A stretch of DNA of 64,000 nucleotides from Thermomonas aquatica. Lineage in GTDB: Bacteria; Pseudomonadota; Gammaproteobacteria; Xanthomonadales; Xanthomonadaceae. The position numbers and the translations under genes were made by a program. The notes beneath the pieces are model-generated. The model was not told the DNA's origin. It did no database searches and worked only from the letters and a program-made list of their open reading frames with translations. Location: positions 1,922,001 to 1,986,000 of the forward strand of contig NZ_CP040871.1 in the NCBI RefSeq assembly GCF_006337105.1, read 5' to 3'. Shown in pieces: positions 9,737 through 19,568 of the stretch (position 1 is the stretch's first letter; the number at the start of each line of letters is the position of its first letter).

Positions 9737-9985
9737 TCAGCGCACGCGGCCGCGCCGGAACAGGTTGACGATGGCGAGCAGGATGACCGCACCGATGAAC
9801 GCGGACACATAGCCCATGAAGCCCGCGCCGCCGATCATCGGGGCGATGAACTGGCCGCCGATCCAGGAGCCGATGATGCCGACCACCACGTTGAGGATGA
9901 TGCCCTGCTGGCCGTCGGTCTTCATGACCAGACTGGCCAGCCAGCCGATGATGCCGCCGATGATCAACCAAATGATCAAGCCCAT
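9737..9985 (-). CDS. GlsB/YeaQ/YmgE family stress-response membrane protein
   Basis: 82 residues, almost entirely three hydrophobic, glycine-rich segments (LIIWLIIGGIIGWLASLVM, then VVGIIGSWIGGQ, then AFIGAVILLAIVNLF). This is the 'transglycosylase-associated' family, small inner-membrane proteins linked to general stress, with no demonstrated enzymatic activity. The start is at 9985, where AAGGAG sits 6 bases upstream; an in-frame ATG 8 codons earlier lacks such a site. It is monocistronic, with a terminator hairpin at 9673. Confidence 0.9.
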   Translation of the reverse strand: MGLIIWLIIGGIIGWLASLVMKTDGQQGIILNVVVGIIGSWIGGQFIAPMIGGAGFMGYVSAFIGAVILLAIVNLFRRGRVR

Positions 9986-10157
9986 GTTGCACTCCTTGAG
10001 TCGAAACAAGACGCCGCTGCGCCGGGTGATGCCACGCCCGGAGCTTGCGATGGACGATGTGACGGCGGTGTCTGCGTCCGCACCAGGATCCTGCGCGTTC
10101 AGGCATGTGCGCCCGGAGTGAGGGCCGCGCCGGCGGCGATGCCTTGTCGCCGGATCC

Positions 10158-10433
10158 CTACCAGCTGTACAGCTTGTAGTAGGTCATCGGCGCTTCGCCC
10201 TTGCCCCAATCCAGCTTGCCGTCGCCGTCGCGGTCGTACACGTAGTAGGTCGGCCCGCGGAACGGCATCACCTTCACCATCTTCAACGCGCCCGCCACGC
10301 GGTATTCGGTGATCACGTCGCCGTTGGTTTCGGTACGGGTGACCGGCTCGGCGTTGGCCAGCATGTCCTCGGGCGGCACGGTGGCGCAGGCGGACAGCGC
10401 CAGCGCGAACAGCAGGGGAAGGATCGGGCGCAT
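10158..10433 (-). CDS. DUF2782 lipoprotein
   Basis: 91 residues. The lipobox LSAC near residue 17 predicts an outer-membrane or periplasmic lipoprotein. The rest (ITEYRVAGALKMVKVMPFRGPTYYVYD, then RDGDGKLD) matches the DUF2782 pattern, a small family found near polA in Pseudomonas and Xanthomonas. Function is unknown. The DxDGDGKLD stretch resembles a calcium-binding loop but is short. It lies downstream of the ABC exporter on the same strand with a 64-bp gap. An alternative start lies five codons upstream. Confidence 0.85.
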   Translation of the reverse strand: MRPILPLLFALALSACATVPPEDMLANAEPVTRTETNGDVITEYRVAGALKMVKVMPFRGPTYYVYDRDGDGKLDWGKGEAPMTYYKLYSW

Positions 10434-10497
10434 GGCCGGCTCCGGCATGGGGTGGACGAAAGTATGCGCGATGGCGGACGTGGCGTGCGGTGAAGCG

Positions 10498-12363
<1,866 letters not shown>

Positions 12364-12402
12364 CCGTACGATGTGCGGGCATTGTGCCAGCGCGCCGCCG
12401 CG

Positions 12403-12408
12403 TAGAAT
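12403..12408 (+). promoter_or_regulatory. -10-like hexamer directly before polA
   Basis: TAGAAT, six bases before the polA ATG at 12415. TTGTGC lies 15 bp upstream as a possible -35. The geometry predicts a leaderless or near-leaderless polA mRNA. Confidence 0.55.
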
Positions 12409-12414
12409 CCGTGC

Positions 12415-15201
12415 ATGGCCAAGCTCGTACTGATCGACGGATCGTCCTACCTGTATCGCGCCTTCCACGCGCTGCCGCCGCTGAGCAATGCCGCCGGCGA
12501 GCCGACCGGCGCGCTGTTCGGCGTGGTCAACATGCTGCGCGGGCACCTCAAGGAGAAGCCGGAGTACATCGCCTTCGTGGTCGATGCGCCCGGCAAGACC
12601 TTCCGCGACGACCTGTATCCCGAGTACAAGGCCAATCGCCCGCCGATGCCGGACGAGTTGCGCGCGCAGGTCGAACCGATGATGGCGATCGTGTCCGCGC
12701 TGGGCATCCCGATCATCCGCGAATCCGGCGTCGAAGCCGACGACGTGATCGGCACGCTGGCGGTGCAGGGCGCGGCGCAGGGCATCGACGTGGTGGTCTC
12801 CACCGGCGACAAGGACATGGCGCAGCTGGTGCGCCGCGCTCCAAATGGCGCAGGTGTGGCGCTGGTCAATACCATGAGCGGCGGCAAGCTGGATTCGGAT
12901 GCCGCGGTGCTCGACAAGTTCGGCGTGCGCGCCGACCAGATCGTCGATTACCTGGCGCTGATGGGCGACACGGTGGACAACATCCCCGGCGTACCCAAGT
13001 GCGGGCCGAAGACCGCGGCCAAATGGCTGGCGGAGTACGGCACGCTCGATGGCGTGATCGCCAACGCCGGCAAGATCGGCGGCAAGATCGGCGAGAGCTT
13101 GCGCGAAGCCTTGCCGCGGCTGCCGCTGAATCGCGAGCTGACCACCATCAAGACCGACCTCGCCCTGCACGAGGCGCCGGGCGAACTGCACCTGCGCGAA
13201 CGCGATGTCGAGGCCTTGCGCGTGCTGTACACGCGCTACGGTTTCAACCAGGCATTGAAGGAACTCGATGGCGGCGCGGCGAGCGCATCGGTCAAGGCCG
13301 ACGAGAAAGAGCCGGGCGTCGCGCGCGGTGGCGGCTTCGTCGCCCCCGCCGCCCCCGCCGCGCAAACCGGGATCGATCCTGCGTTGTCCGCGCCCGGCGA
13401 CTACGAATGCGTGCTGACGCCGGCGCAACTCGAGGCATGGGTGGCGCAGCTGCATGCCGCCGAAGAATTCGCCTTCGATACCGAAACCGACTCGCTGGAT
13501 CCGATGCGCGCGAACCTGGTCGGCATCAGCCTGAGCGTCAAACCCGGCAAGGCCTGTTACATCCCGTTGGCGCACAGCGCCCCCGGCGTCGCCGCGCAAC
13601 TGCCGCGCGATGTGGTGCTGGCCGCGCTGCGTCCGCTGCTGGCCGATCCGGCGAAGAAAAAGCTCGGCCAGCACGGCAAGTACGACATCCATGTGCTGCG
13701 CCGCCACGGCATCGACCTGCAGGGCTATGCCGACGACACCATGCTGGAAAGCTTCGTGCTGAATGCCGGCATCGCCCGCCACGACATGGATTCGCTGGCG
13801 TTGCGCCACCTCGGCTACCAGACCGTGAAGTACGAGGACGTGGTCGGCAAGGGTGCCAAGCAGATCGGCTTCGCCCAGGTCGCGCTGGACGACGCCACCC
13901 GCTATGCCGCGGAAGACGCCGACATCACCCTGCGGCTGCATCGCGTCATGCTGCCGAAGCTCGAGGCGGAACCGAAGCTGTTGTCGGTGTACCGCGACAT
14001 CGAGATGCCGCTGGTGCCGGTGCTGGCGCGGATCGAAGCCAACGGGGTGATGATCGATGCCGACGAACTGCGCCGGCAATCGGCCGAACTGTCGCGGCGC
14101 ATGCTGGCCGCGCAGCAGAAGGCGACCGAACTCGCCGGCCGCAGCTTCAACCTGGATTCGCCCAAGCAGCTCGGCGCGCTGCTGTTCGATGAATTGAAGC
14201 TGCCGGCGTTGGTGAAGACGCCCAGCGGTGCGCCCTCGACGAATGAAGAAGCGCTGGAAGCGATCGCCGACCAGCACGAACTGCCGCGGATCATCCTCGA
14301 GTACCGCGGCCTGGCGAAGCTGCGCAGCACCTACACCGACAAGCTGCCGGAGATGGTCAACCCGGACACCGGCCGCGTGCACACCAGCTATCACCAGGCC
14401 GGCGCGGCGACCGGGCGGTTGTCCTCGTCCGATCCCAACCTGCAGAACATCCCGATCCGCAGCGAGGAAGGCCGGCGTATCCGCACCGCCTTCGTCGCGC
14501 CGCCCGGGCGCAAGCTGGTGGCCTGCGACTATTCGCAGATCGAGCTGCGGATCATGGCCCACCTGTCGGAGGACGCGACCCTGGTGCGCGCCTTCGAGTC
14601 CGGCGCCGATATCCATCGCGCCACCGCTGCGGAAGTGTTCGGCAAGCCGCTGGAAGAGGTCACGTCGAACGAGCGCCGTGCCGCCAAGGCGATCAACTTC
14701 GGGCTGATGTACGGCATGGGCGCGTTCGGGCTGGCGCGCCAGCTGGGGATCGCGCGCGGCGAGGCGCAGGACTACATCGCGCTGTACTTCAGCCGCTATC
14801 CGGGCGTGCGCGACTTCATGGAGCGCACCCGCGAACAGGCGCGCGAGCAAGGCTATGTCGAAACCGTGTTCGGCCGCCGGCTGGCGCTGGACTACATCCA
14901 CTCGCGCAATGCCGCGCAGCGCGCCGGCGCCGAGCGTGCCGCGATCAACGCGCCGATGCAGGGCACCGCCGCCGACATCATCAAGCGCGCGATGGTCGAT
15001 ATCGACGGCTGGCTGGCCGGGCAGGGCGGCCGTGCGCTGATGCTGATGCAGGTCCACGACGAACTGGTGTTCGAGGCCGACGAGGCCTTCCTGCCGACCC
15101 TGTTGGCCGAGGTCCCGGCGCGGATGGCGGGCGCTGCGCGGCTGCGGGTGCCGCTGGTGGTCGATACCGGGGTCGGCGACAACTGGGACGAGGCCCACTG
15201 A
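12415..15201 (+). CDS. polA: DNA polymerase I
   Basis: 928 residues, full length. It removes RNA primers and fills gaps in replication and repair. Domains: 5'-nuclease (residues 1-~260, DDVIGTLA, STGDKDMAQL), an Ala/Pro-rich linker (~285-320), a 3'-5' exonuclease domain (FAFDTETDSLDP keeps the DxE motif), and the polymerase domain with motif A CDYSQIELRIMAHLS, motif B RRAAKAINFGLMYGMGAFG and motif C LMLMQVHDELVFE. All three activities therefore appear intact. An sX13-like sRNA gene lies in the following intergenic region, and the divergent neighbour is an ABC exporter. Confidence 0.98.
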   Translation: MAKLVLIDGSSYLYRAFHALPPLSNAAGEPTGALFGVVNMLRGHLKEKPEYIAFVVDAPGKTFRDDLYPEYKANRPPMPDELRAQVEPMMAIVSALGIPIIRESGVEADDVIGTLAVQGAAQGIDVVVSTGDKDMAQLVRRAPNGAGVALVNTMSGGKLDSDAAVLDKFGVRADQIVDYLALMGDTVDNIPGVPKCGPKTAAKWLAEYGTLDGVIANAGKIGGKIGESLREALPRLPLNRELTTIKTDLALHEAPGELHLRERDVEALRVLYTRYGFNQALKELDGGAASASVKADEKEPGVARGGGFVAPAAPAAQTGIDPALSAPGDYECVLTPAQLEAWVAQLHAAEEFAFDTETDSLDPMRANLVGISLSVKPGKACYIPLAHSAPGVAAQLPRDVVLAALRPLLADPAKKKLGQHGKYDIHVLRRHGIDLQGYADDTMLESFVLNAGIARHDMDSLALRHLGYQTVKYEDVVGKGAKQIGFAQVALDDATRYAAEDADITLRLHRVMLPKLEAEPKLLSVYRDIEMPLVPVLARIEANGVMIDADELRRQSAELSRRMLAAQQKATELAGRSFNLDSPKQLGALLFDELKLPALVKTPSGAPSTNEEALEAIADQHELPRIILEYRGLAKLRSTYTDKLPEMVNPDTGRVHTSYHQAGAATGRLSSSDPNLQNIPIRSEEGRRIRTAFVAPPGRKLVACDYSQIELRIMAHLSEDATLVRAFESGADIHRATAAEVFGKPLEEVTSNERRAAKAINFGLMYGMGAFGLARQLGIARGEAQDYIALYFSRYPGVRDFMERTREQAREQGYVETVFGRRLALDYIHSRNAAQRAGAERAAINAPMQGTAADIIKRAMVDIDGWLAGQGGRALMLMQVHDELVFEADEAFLPTLLAEVPARMAGAARLRVPLVVDTGVGDNWDEAH

Positions 15202-15340
15202 GTCGTCGCGAAACCCGTGAGATTGGCCTTGCAGAGCGGTTTTCCGGCGACCATCGGGGCTGGAATGAATCATTCCTGAACCCAACGGTTCTTTAACTGC
15301 AATCTTCACGAACCATCAAGGTGGGGAGTGGTCATATCAC

Positions 15341-15472
15341 TCGCGACAGATGCAACGTCTGTCGCCGATCACTACCCCTCCCCTGGTGTGATCCCGGAAC
15401 TGTCAGGTACTCCCCGACCTGCGTTCCACCCCCCGGCCCCGCAGCCCTCCCCCTGGCTTGCGGGGCTTTTTT
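15341..15472 (+). ncRNA. sX13-like small regulatory RNA with C-rich loops
   Basis: Between polA and the YetF-like gene are four consecutive hairpins: 15343-15365 (8-bp stem), 15367-15393 (stem GATCAC/GTGATC, loop with CCCCTCCCC), 15404-15421 (stem CAGGT/ACCTG, loop ACTCCCCG), and a terminator at 15436-15466 (stem GCCCCGC.., loop CTCCCCCT) followed by six T. Three unpaired C-rich loops plus a terminal U-tract, downstream of polA, match my recollection of Xanthomonas sX13, an abundant sRNA that pairs through C-rich loops with G-rich mRNA sites. The 5' end is uncertain. A CTTTAACT stretch near 15291 may be its -10 region, in which case the RNA begins about 15300. Confidence 0.7.
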
Positions 15473-15583
15473 ATGTGCCGCCTTTGGCGGCGCATAAAAA
15501 CCCAAAGGTTTGCTGCGCAAACTTTGGGCCCCGGCTAGTGCCTCCGATCCCCGCGCCTTCGGCGCGCCCCCTTACCAAGGGGG
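15468..15583. repeat. Four adjacent palindromes downstream of the sRNA
   Basis: Four hairpins abut with little sequence between them: 15468-15500 (15-bp stem, TTT loop, one wobble pair), 15501-15528 (12-bp stem with one bulged G, TGC loop), 15552-15566 (6-bp GC stem, TTC loop) and 15567-15583 (CCCCCTT/AAGGGGG, ACC loop). The first overlaps the T-run of the sRNA terminator and could end minus-strand transcription. They look like REP-type or other small palindromic repeats; whether they recur in the genome cannot be tested here. Confidence 0.65.
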
Positions 15584-15636
15584 CTTTGCTCCATGTGGGA
15601 ATATCGTGGTCGTAAGGTCACAGATAAGGACTTCCG

Positions 15637-16200
15637 ATGTCCGCATTATTCGAATTGTCCGCGCCGTGGTGGGTGTTCGTGTTGCGCGCGGTCGCGGTCT
15701 ACGTGCTGGTGATGGTGCTGGTGCGGGTGTCCGGCAAGCGCGCGGTGGGACAGTTCACGCCGTTCGACCTGGTGCTGCTGATCCTGATCGGCAATGCGGT
15801 GCAGAACGGGATCAATGGCGGCGACAACTCGCTGACCGGCGCGGTGATCATGGCCACCACCCTGATCGCGTTGAATTACGCCGTGGCGTTCAGTACCTCG
15901 CGCAGCCGTCGCGTCGAGCGCCTGATCGAGGGCGTGCCGGTGGTGCTGGCGCGCGATGGCAAGGTGTTCGAGCGCGTGTTGCGCGAGCAGCTGGTCAGCG
16001 ACGCGGATTTCCACAAGGCGCTGCGCCAGCACGACGTGTCGGAAGTGTCGGACGTCGCCCTCGCGCTGCTCGAGACCAACGGCAGCATCAGCGTGGTGCC
16101 GCGGCACGGCGGCGGCGGCGATCGCGCCGCGCAGTACCTCGCCTATTTCGACGGTAGCTCGCCGCCCGCTTCCGACAGCCAGTCGCGCGGCCGCAGGTAG
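15637..16200 (+). CDS. YetF/DUF421 family membrane protein
   Basis: 187 residues. N-terminal membrane segments (about residues 12-80) are followed by a cytosolic YetF-type domain. The family signature [26 protein letters not shown] is present, then an ALNYAVAF helix and the [18 protein letters not shown] segment. Function is unknown; it is linked to envelope or spore physiology in Bacillus. Its last 58 bp overlap the 3' end of hemF on the opposite strand. Confidence 0.9.
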   Translation: MSALFELSAPWWVFVLRAVAVYVLVMVLVRVSGKRAVGQFTPFDLVLLILIGNAVQNGINGGDNSLTGAVIMATTLIALNYAVAFSTSRSRRVERLIEGVPVVLARDGKVFERVLREQLVSDADFHKALRQHDVSEVSDVALALLETNGSISVVPRHGGGGDRAAQYLAYFDGSSPPASDSQSRGRR

Positions 16201-17081
16201 TCCGCCAGCCGCGCCTCGTCGCTGCCGGGCTGCGGCGCGTAGCCGTATTCCCAGCGCACCAGCGGCGGCAGGCTCATCAGGATCGATTCGGCGCGGCCGC
16301 CGCTCTGCAGGCCGAACAGGGTGCCGCGGTCGAACACCAGGTTGAACTCGACGTAGCGGCCGCGCCGGTACAACTGGAATTGGCGCTCGCGCTCGCCGTA
16401 GGGCGCATCCTTGCGGCGTTCGACGATCGGCAGGTACGCATCGAGGAAGCCGTCGCCGACCGCGCGCATGTAGGCGAAGTCGCCGTCGAAATCGCCGTGC
16501 AGGTCGTCGAAGAACAGGCCGCCGACGCCGCGGGTCTCGTCGCGGTGCCTGAGGAAGAAATACTCGTCGCACCAGCGCTTGTGCGCGGCATAGCGCTCGC
16601 CGCCGCCGAAGGGCTCGCACAGGCCGCGCGCGGTGCGGTGCCAATGCCGCACGTCCTCGTCGAACGGATAGAACGGGGTGAGGTCGAAGCCGCCGCCGAA
16701 CCACCATGCGACGGTTTCGCCGTCGCGCATCGCGCGGAAATGGCGCACGTTGGCATGCGTGGTCGGCAGGTAGGGATTGCGCGGGTGGAATACCAGCGAG
16801 ACGCCGACCGCACGCCACGAGGCCCCGGCCAGTTCCGGCCGCGCGGCGCTGGCCGATGGCGGCAGCCTGGTCCCCGAGACATCGGAAAAGCCGATCCCGG
16901 CCTGCTCGAACACCGCGCCCTCGCGCAGGACGCGGGTGCGGCCGCCGCCGCCTTCGGCGCGGGTCCATGCGTCTTCGGCGAAGCGCGCGCCGCCGTCCGC
17001 GGCCTCGATCGCCGCGCAGATACGGTCCTGCAGGCCGGTCAGGTAATCGCGGACGGTGTCGATGTCGGGGATCTGCGTCAT
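16143..17081 (-). CDS. hemF: Oxygen-dependent coproporphyrinogen III oxidase
   Basis: 312 residues. It converts coproporphyrinogen III to protoporphyrinogen IX using O2 (heme synthesis, aerobic branch). Conserved blocks include [72 protein letters not shown] and [11 protein letters not shown]. The start is ATG 17081; TACAAT lies six bases upstream, with no Shine-Dalgarno sequence. The 3' end overlaps the convergent YetF-like gene by 58 bp, which is unusual for a conserved enzyme. Confidence 0.97.
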   Translation of the reverse strand: MTQIPDIDTVRDYLTGLQDRICAAIEAADGGARFAEDAWTRAEGGGGRTRVLREGAVFEQAGIGFSDVSGTRLPPSASAARPELAGASWRAVGVSLVFHPRNPYLPTTHANVRHFRAMRDGETVAWWFGGGFDLTPFYPFDEDVRHWHRTARGLCEPFGGGERYAAHKRWCDEYFFLRHRDETRGVGGLFFDDLHGDFDGDFAYMRAVGDGFLDAYLPIVERRKDAPYGERERQFQLYRRGRYVEFNLVFDRGTLFGLQSGGRAESILMSLPPLVRWEYGYAPQPGSDEARLADYLRPRDWLSEAGGELPSK

Positions 17082-17087
17082 CCGCGC

Positions 17088-17093
17088 ATTGTA
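17088..17093 (-). promoter_or_regulatory. -10-like hexamer directly before hemF
   Basis: TACAAT on the minus strand, separated from the hemF ATG by six bases. It suggests a leaderless hemF transcript starting independently of the upstream hemDXY genes. Confidence 0.55.
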
Positions 17094-17136
17094 GGGGGCG
17101 TGGCGAACCGGCCACCCGTCCATCCGCCTGGCGCAT

Positions 17137-17254
17137 GCCGGCAGGCGTTCGCAGATTCGCGGCTAACGCTGCCCGGAATCCCCGCGTTTCCGGCCTGCCG
17201 GCTTGCAAGCCGGCAGGCGTTCGCAGGCTCGCAGCTAACGCTGCTCGAAATCCC
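17137..17254. repeat. 46-bp direct repeat copying the 3' end of hemY, with a 24-bp perfect palindrome between
   Basis: Two ~46-bp copies, 17137-17182 and 17209-17254, start 72 bp apart and differ at a few positions. The second covers the last codons and stop of hemY; the first is therefore a duplicated gene tail lying between hemY and hemF. A perfect 24-bp palindrome at 17194-17217 (CCTGCCGGCTTG and its complement) joins the second copy. It could fold as a transcript-end hairpin for hemY, but no T-run follows. Confidence 0.8.
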
Positions 17255-18509
17255 TGCTCACCCCCCGCAGCCGCGGCATCCCGTGTTCGTCGCGTTCCTC
17301 GATCGCCGCGGTGTCGGCGATCTGCTGGCGCAGGTCGCGGCCCGGGAGTTCGTGCAGGGCATCGCCGCGCTGGCTGCGCAGGGCGTTGGCATAGGCCAGG
17401 CGCGCGCGCGATTCGTCGCCGGCTTGCAGCGCGCCATCGCCCAACGCTTCCCACGCCGGCGCGCCCGCGCCGTGGCCGATCGCGCGATGCAGCCAGCTGT
17501 CCGCCTGCGGCCATTGCCCCTGCGTCTGCGCGATGCGCGCGGCGGACAGCAGCAGCGCCGGGCTGGACGGATGGGCGGGCAGCCAGCGCTCGACCTGCGT
17601 GCGGCGATGCTCGAGGCGCGATACCGGCAAGCGTCCGTACAGCTCCGCGAGCTCCTCGCTCCATTGCGCATCCAATGCCTGTTCCAGGCTGCGCGTCGCC
17701 GCCTCGTCCCAGCGCAGCGCCGCCGCGCGCCGCGCATACGCCGCGACCACCGCAGGCGTGGTGCGCAACGCTTGCGGCAGCGCATCCCAGCGATCCGCCA
17801 GCGCGTTCGCGTCGCCGGCCTCTTGCAGCGATCGGGCGGCCAGGTCGGCCTGCAGCGCATCCAGCTGCGTCGCCGGCAGCGCCTGTTGCTGGCGCAGCGC
17901 GCCGAGCAGGCCGTAGGCCTCGTGGCTGCGGCCGGCCGCGGCCAATGCATCGGCGCGCAGGCGCAGGCCGCGTGGCGGCAGTGGCTGCGCATTGGGCGCA
18001 TCGAGCGCGGCCAGTGCGGCGCTGGCATCGCCGCGCGCCAGCGCCTGCTGGGCGAGCAGCACCGCCTGCGCGGCTGGGTGGCGTTCGCCCAGGGCATGTG
18101 CATGTGCGGCGGCGGCGGCATCGTCGCCGCGCGCCTGCGCCGCGCGTGCGGCATGCGCGCGCGCCACGGCCTCGGCATCGCCGTTGTCCGCGGCCTGCTT
18201 CAGCAGCTGTTCGGCACGCGCGTAATCGCCGCGCTGGTAGGCGGCCAGGCCTTCGGTGAGTTTCGCGCGGGCCTGGCGTTCGCGATGCCGCTTCCACGCG
18301 CGGAACGGCAGCCGCAGCAGGTTCCACGCCAGCACCAGGACGAACAGCGCCGCCAGCAGGATGCCGAGGCCGGCGGCGACGGTGGTGGTGTAGTCGCTGC
18401 CGCGGTAACGCACCAGCACATAGCCCGGATCCTGCAGCAACACCTGCGCCAGCAGCGCGCCGAGCACCGCCAGCACCAGCCAGAACAGCACGCTGCGGAA
18501 CAGGTTCAT
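17235..18509 (-). CDS. hemY: HemY-like membrane protein with TPR repeats
   Basis: 424 residues. Two N-terminal membrane helices (FRSVLFWLVLAVLGALLAQVLL and an AAGLGILLAALFVLVLAWNLL segment) are followed by an Ala-rich, TPR-like helical domain. This is the HemY_N family encoded after hemD-hemX in many gammaproteobacteria. It is not the protoporphyrinogen oxidase also called HemY in Bacillus, and its exact role in heme metabolism is unknown. Start 18509 is supported by GGAGG six bases upstream; an in-frame ATG at 18536 lies within a hairpin and is less likely. Its 3' end is duplicated downstream. Confidence 0.9.
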   Translation of the reverse strand: MNLFRSVLFWLVLAVLGALLAQVLLQDPGYVLVRYRGSDYTTTVAAGLGILLAALFVLVLAWNLLRLPFRAWKRHRERQARAKLTEGLAAYQRGDYARAEQLLKQAADNGDAEAVARAHAARAAQARGDDAAAAAHAHALGERHPAAQAVLLAQQALARGDASAALAALDAPNAQPLPPRGLRLRADALAAAGRSHEAYGLLGALRQQQALPATQLDALQADLAARSLQEAGDANALADRWDALPQALRTTPAVVAAYARRAAALRWDEAATRSLEQALDAQWSEELAELYGRLPVSRLEHRRTQVERWLPAHPSSPALLLSAARIAQTQGQWPQADSWLHRAIGHGAGAPAWEALGDGALQAGDESRARLAYANALRSQRGDALHELPGRDLRQQIADTAAIEERDEHGMPRLRGVSRDFEQR

Positions 18510-18532
18510 GTGGCCTCCGGTGCTTCGGTTGT

Positions 18533-18566
18533 CCATGCAAGCATCGCAAGCGCGATGCTTGCATGG
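18533..18566. repeat. Perfect 15-bp-stem hairpin between hemX and hemY
   Basis: The arm CCATGCAAGCATCGC and its exact complement are separated by AAGC. It lies in the short gap between two co-directional genes. It has no T-run, so it may act as an mRNA-stabilising or processing hairpin, or be a REP-like repeat. Confidence 0.75.
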
Positions 18567-18576
18567 CGTGAGCGCG

Positions 18577-19545
18577 TCATTGCCCGCGCAGGGCGCGCAA
18601 TTGTTGCAGCGTGGTGCCGGACAGGGGCGAGTCCGCGCGCAGCGGCGAGGCCCTGAGTTCGGCGACGACGCGGCGCTTCTGCGGCAAGGCCGGCGAACCG
18701 GCCAGCAGGCGCTGCAGCCCGGCGTCGATGCGCGCCAGCGCGATGCCGAGCGCGGCGCCGTCGCGGCGTTCGATCGCCGCGCGCGCCAGGCTGGCTTCGA
18801 CCTGCAATGCGGCCAGTGCGGCCTCGCGGTCCGGGCGCTGTTGCAGGCCGCTGCCGGCGGTGGGCTGCACGCGGATCACCCGCGCCAGCAGGCGTTCGTA
18901 CCAGGGCGCGCGCGCGTCGCTGGCCGTGCCTGCGCTCGGCGCGGCCTGCACGCCGGTCGTCAGTTTCTCCAGCAAGGCATTCGCATGGACGCGCGGATCC
19001 GCGCCCAGCGCTTCCATCGCCGCCTGCTCCTGGGCCAGCGTCTGCCGCAGGTTGAGATAGGCCGGATCGTCGATCCCGGCCAGCAGCGGCGCGGCCAGCG
19101 CCAGCGCGCGGCGCGCGCCGTCGACGTCATCCGCCAATTGCAGGCGTTGCTGGCCGATGCCGAGCAGCAATTCGATCTCGTCCAGCCGCAACGATTGCGC
19201 GCCATGGCGGTCGGGATCGGCCAGTTTCGATACGCTGTCCTCGAGCAGGGCGGCGCGCTGGCCGATGCCGAGCAGTTCGTCGCGCAGTACCCGGTTGGTC
19301 GCCTCCGCCTGTTGCAGGCGCTGCGCCTGCGCCTGCTGCGCGTTGCGCAGGGCATCGATCCGCGCCTGCTCCGCTTCGCGCAGCTGCAAGGCCTGTTCGG
19401 CGATCCGCGCCTGCTGCGAACGCCACTGTTGCAGGCCGTACCAGGCCGCGGCGGCCAGCGCGATGGCGAACAGCAGCAGCAACAACAGGCCGCCGGCGCG
19501 CGAGCGCCCGGGCGGTGCGGCGGCGGGGGAAGGCGATGCGTCCAC
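18577..19545 (-). CDS. hemX: HemX-like protein (uroporphyrinogen-III C-methyltransferase family by name only)
   Basis: 322 residues. One membrane helix (GGLLLLLLFAIALAAAAWYG, ~18-37) is followed by a coiled coil (LQLREAEQARIDALRNAQQA onward) and a helical domain with the family block LDEIELLLGIGQQRLQLADD. Databases often label it a C-methyltransferase, but it lacks the SAM-binding domain of CobA/CysG. It probably acts as a membrane-anchored scaffold for heme enzymes. It lies between hemD (23-bp gap) and hemY in one operon. Confidence 0.9.
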   Translation of the reverse strand: MDASPSPAAAPPGRSRAGGLLLLLLFAIALAAAAWYGLQQWRSQQARIAEQALQLREAEQARIDALRNAQQAQAQRLQQAEATNRVLRDELLGIGQRAALLEDSVSKLADPDRHGAQSLRLDEIELLLGIGQQRLQLADDVDGARRALALAAPLLAGIDDPAYLNLRQTLAQEQAAMEALGADPRVHANALLEKLTTGVQAAPSAGTASDARAPWYERLLARVIRVQPTAGSGLQQRPDREAALAALQVEASLARAAIERRDGAALGIALARIDAGLQRLLAGSPALPQKRRVVAELRASPLRADSPLSGTTLQQLRALRGQ

Positions 19546-19568
19546 CCGGCGATCCTAAACGAATCCCG

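Noticed and set aside
15328..15615. Short plus-strand frame (95 codons) across the sRNA and palindrome region
   Set aside because: The DNA is explained by structured RNA hairpins and a terminator; the predicted peptide is Pro-rich with no homology signal.
18577..19545. Calling hemX a functional uroporphyrinogen-III methyltransferase
   Set aside because: Despite the usual database name, no SAM-binding domain is present; only a membrane helix, a coiled coil and a helical domain are seen.
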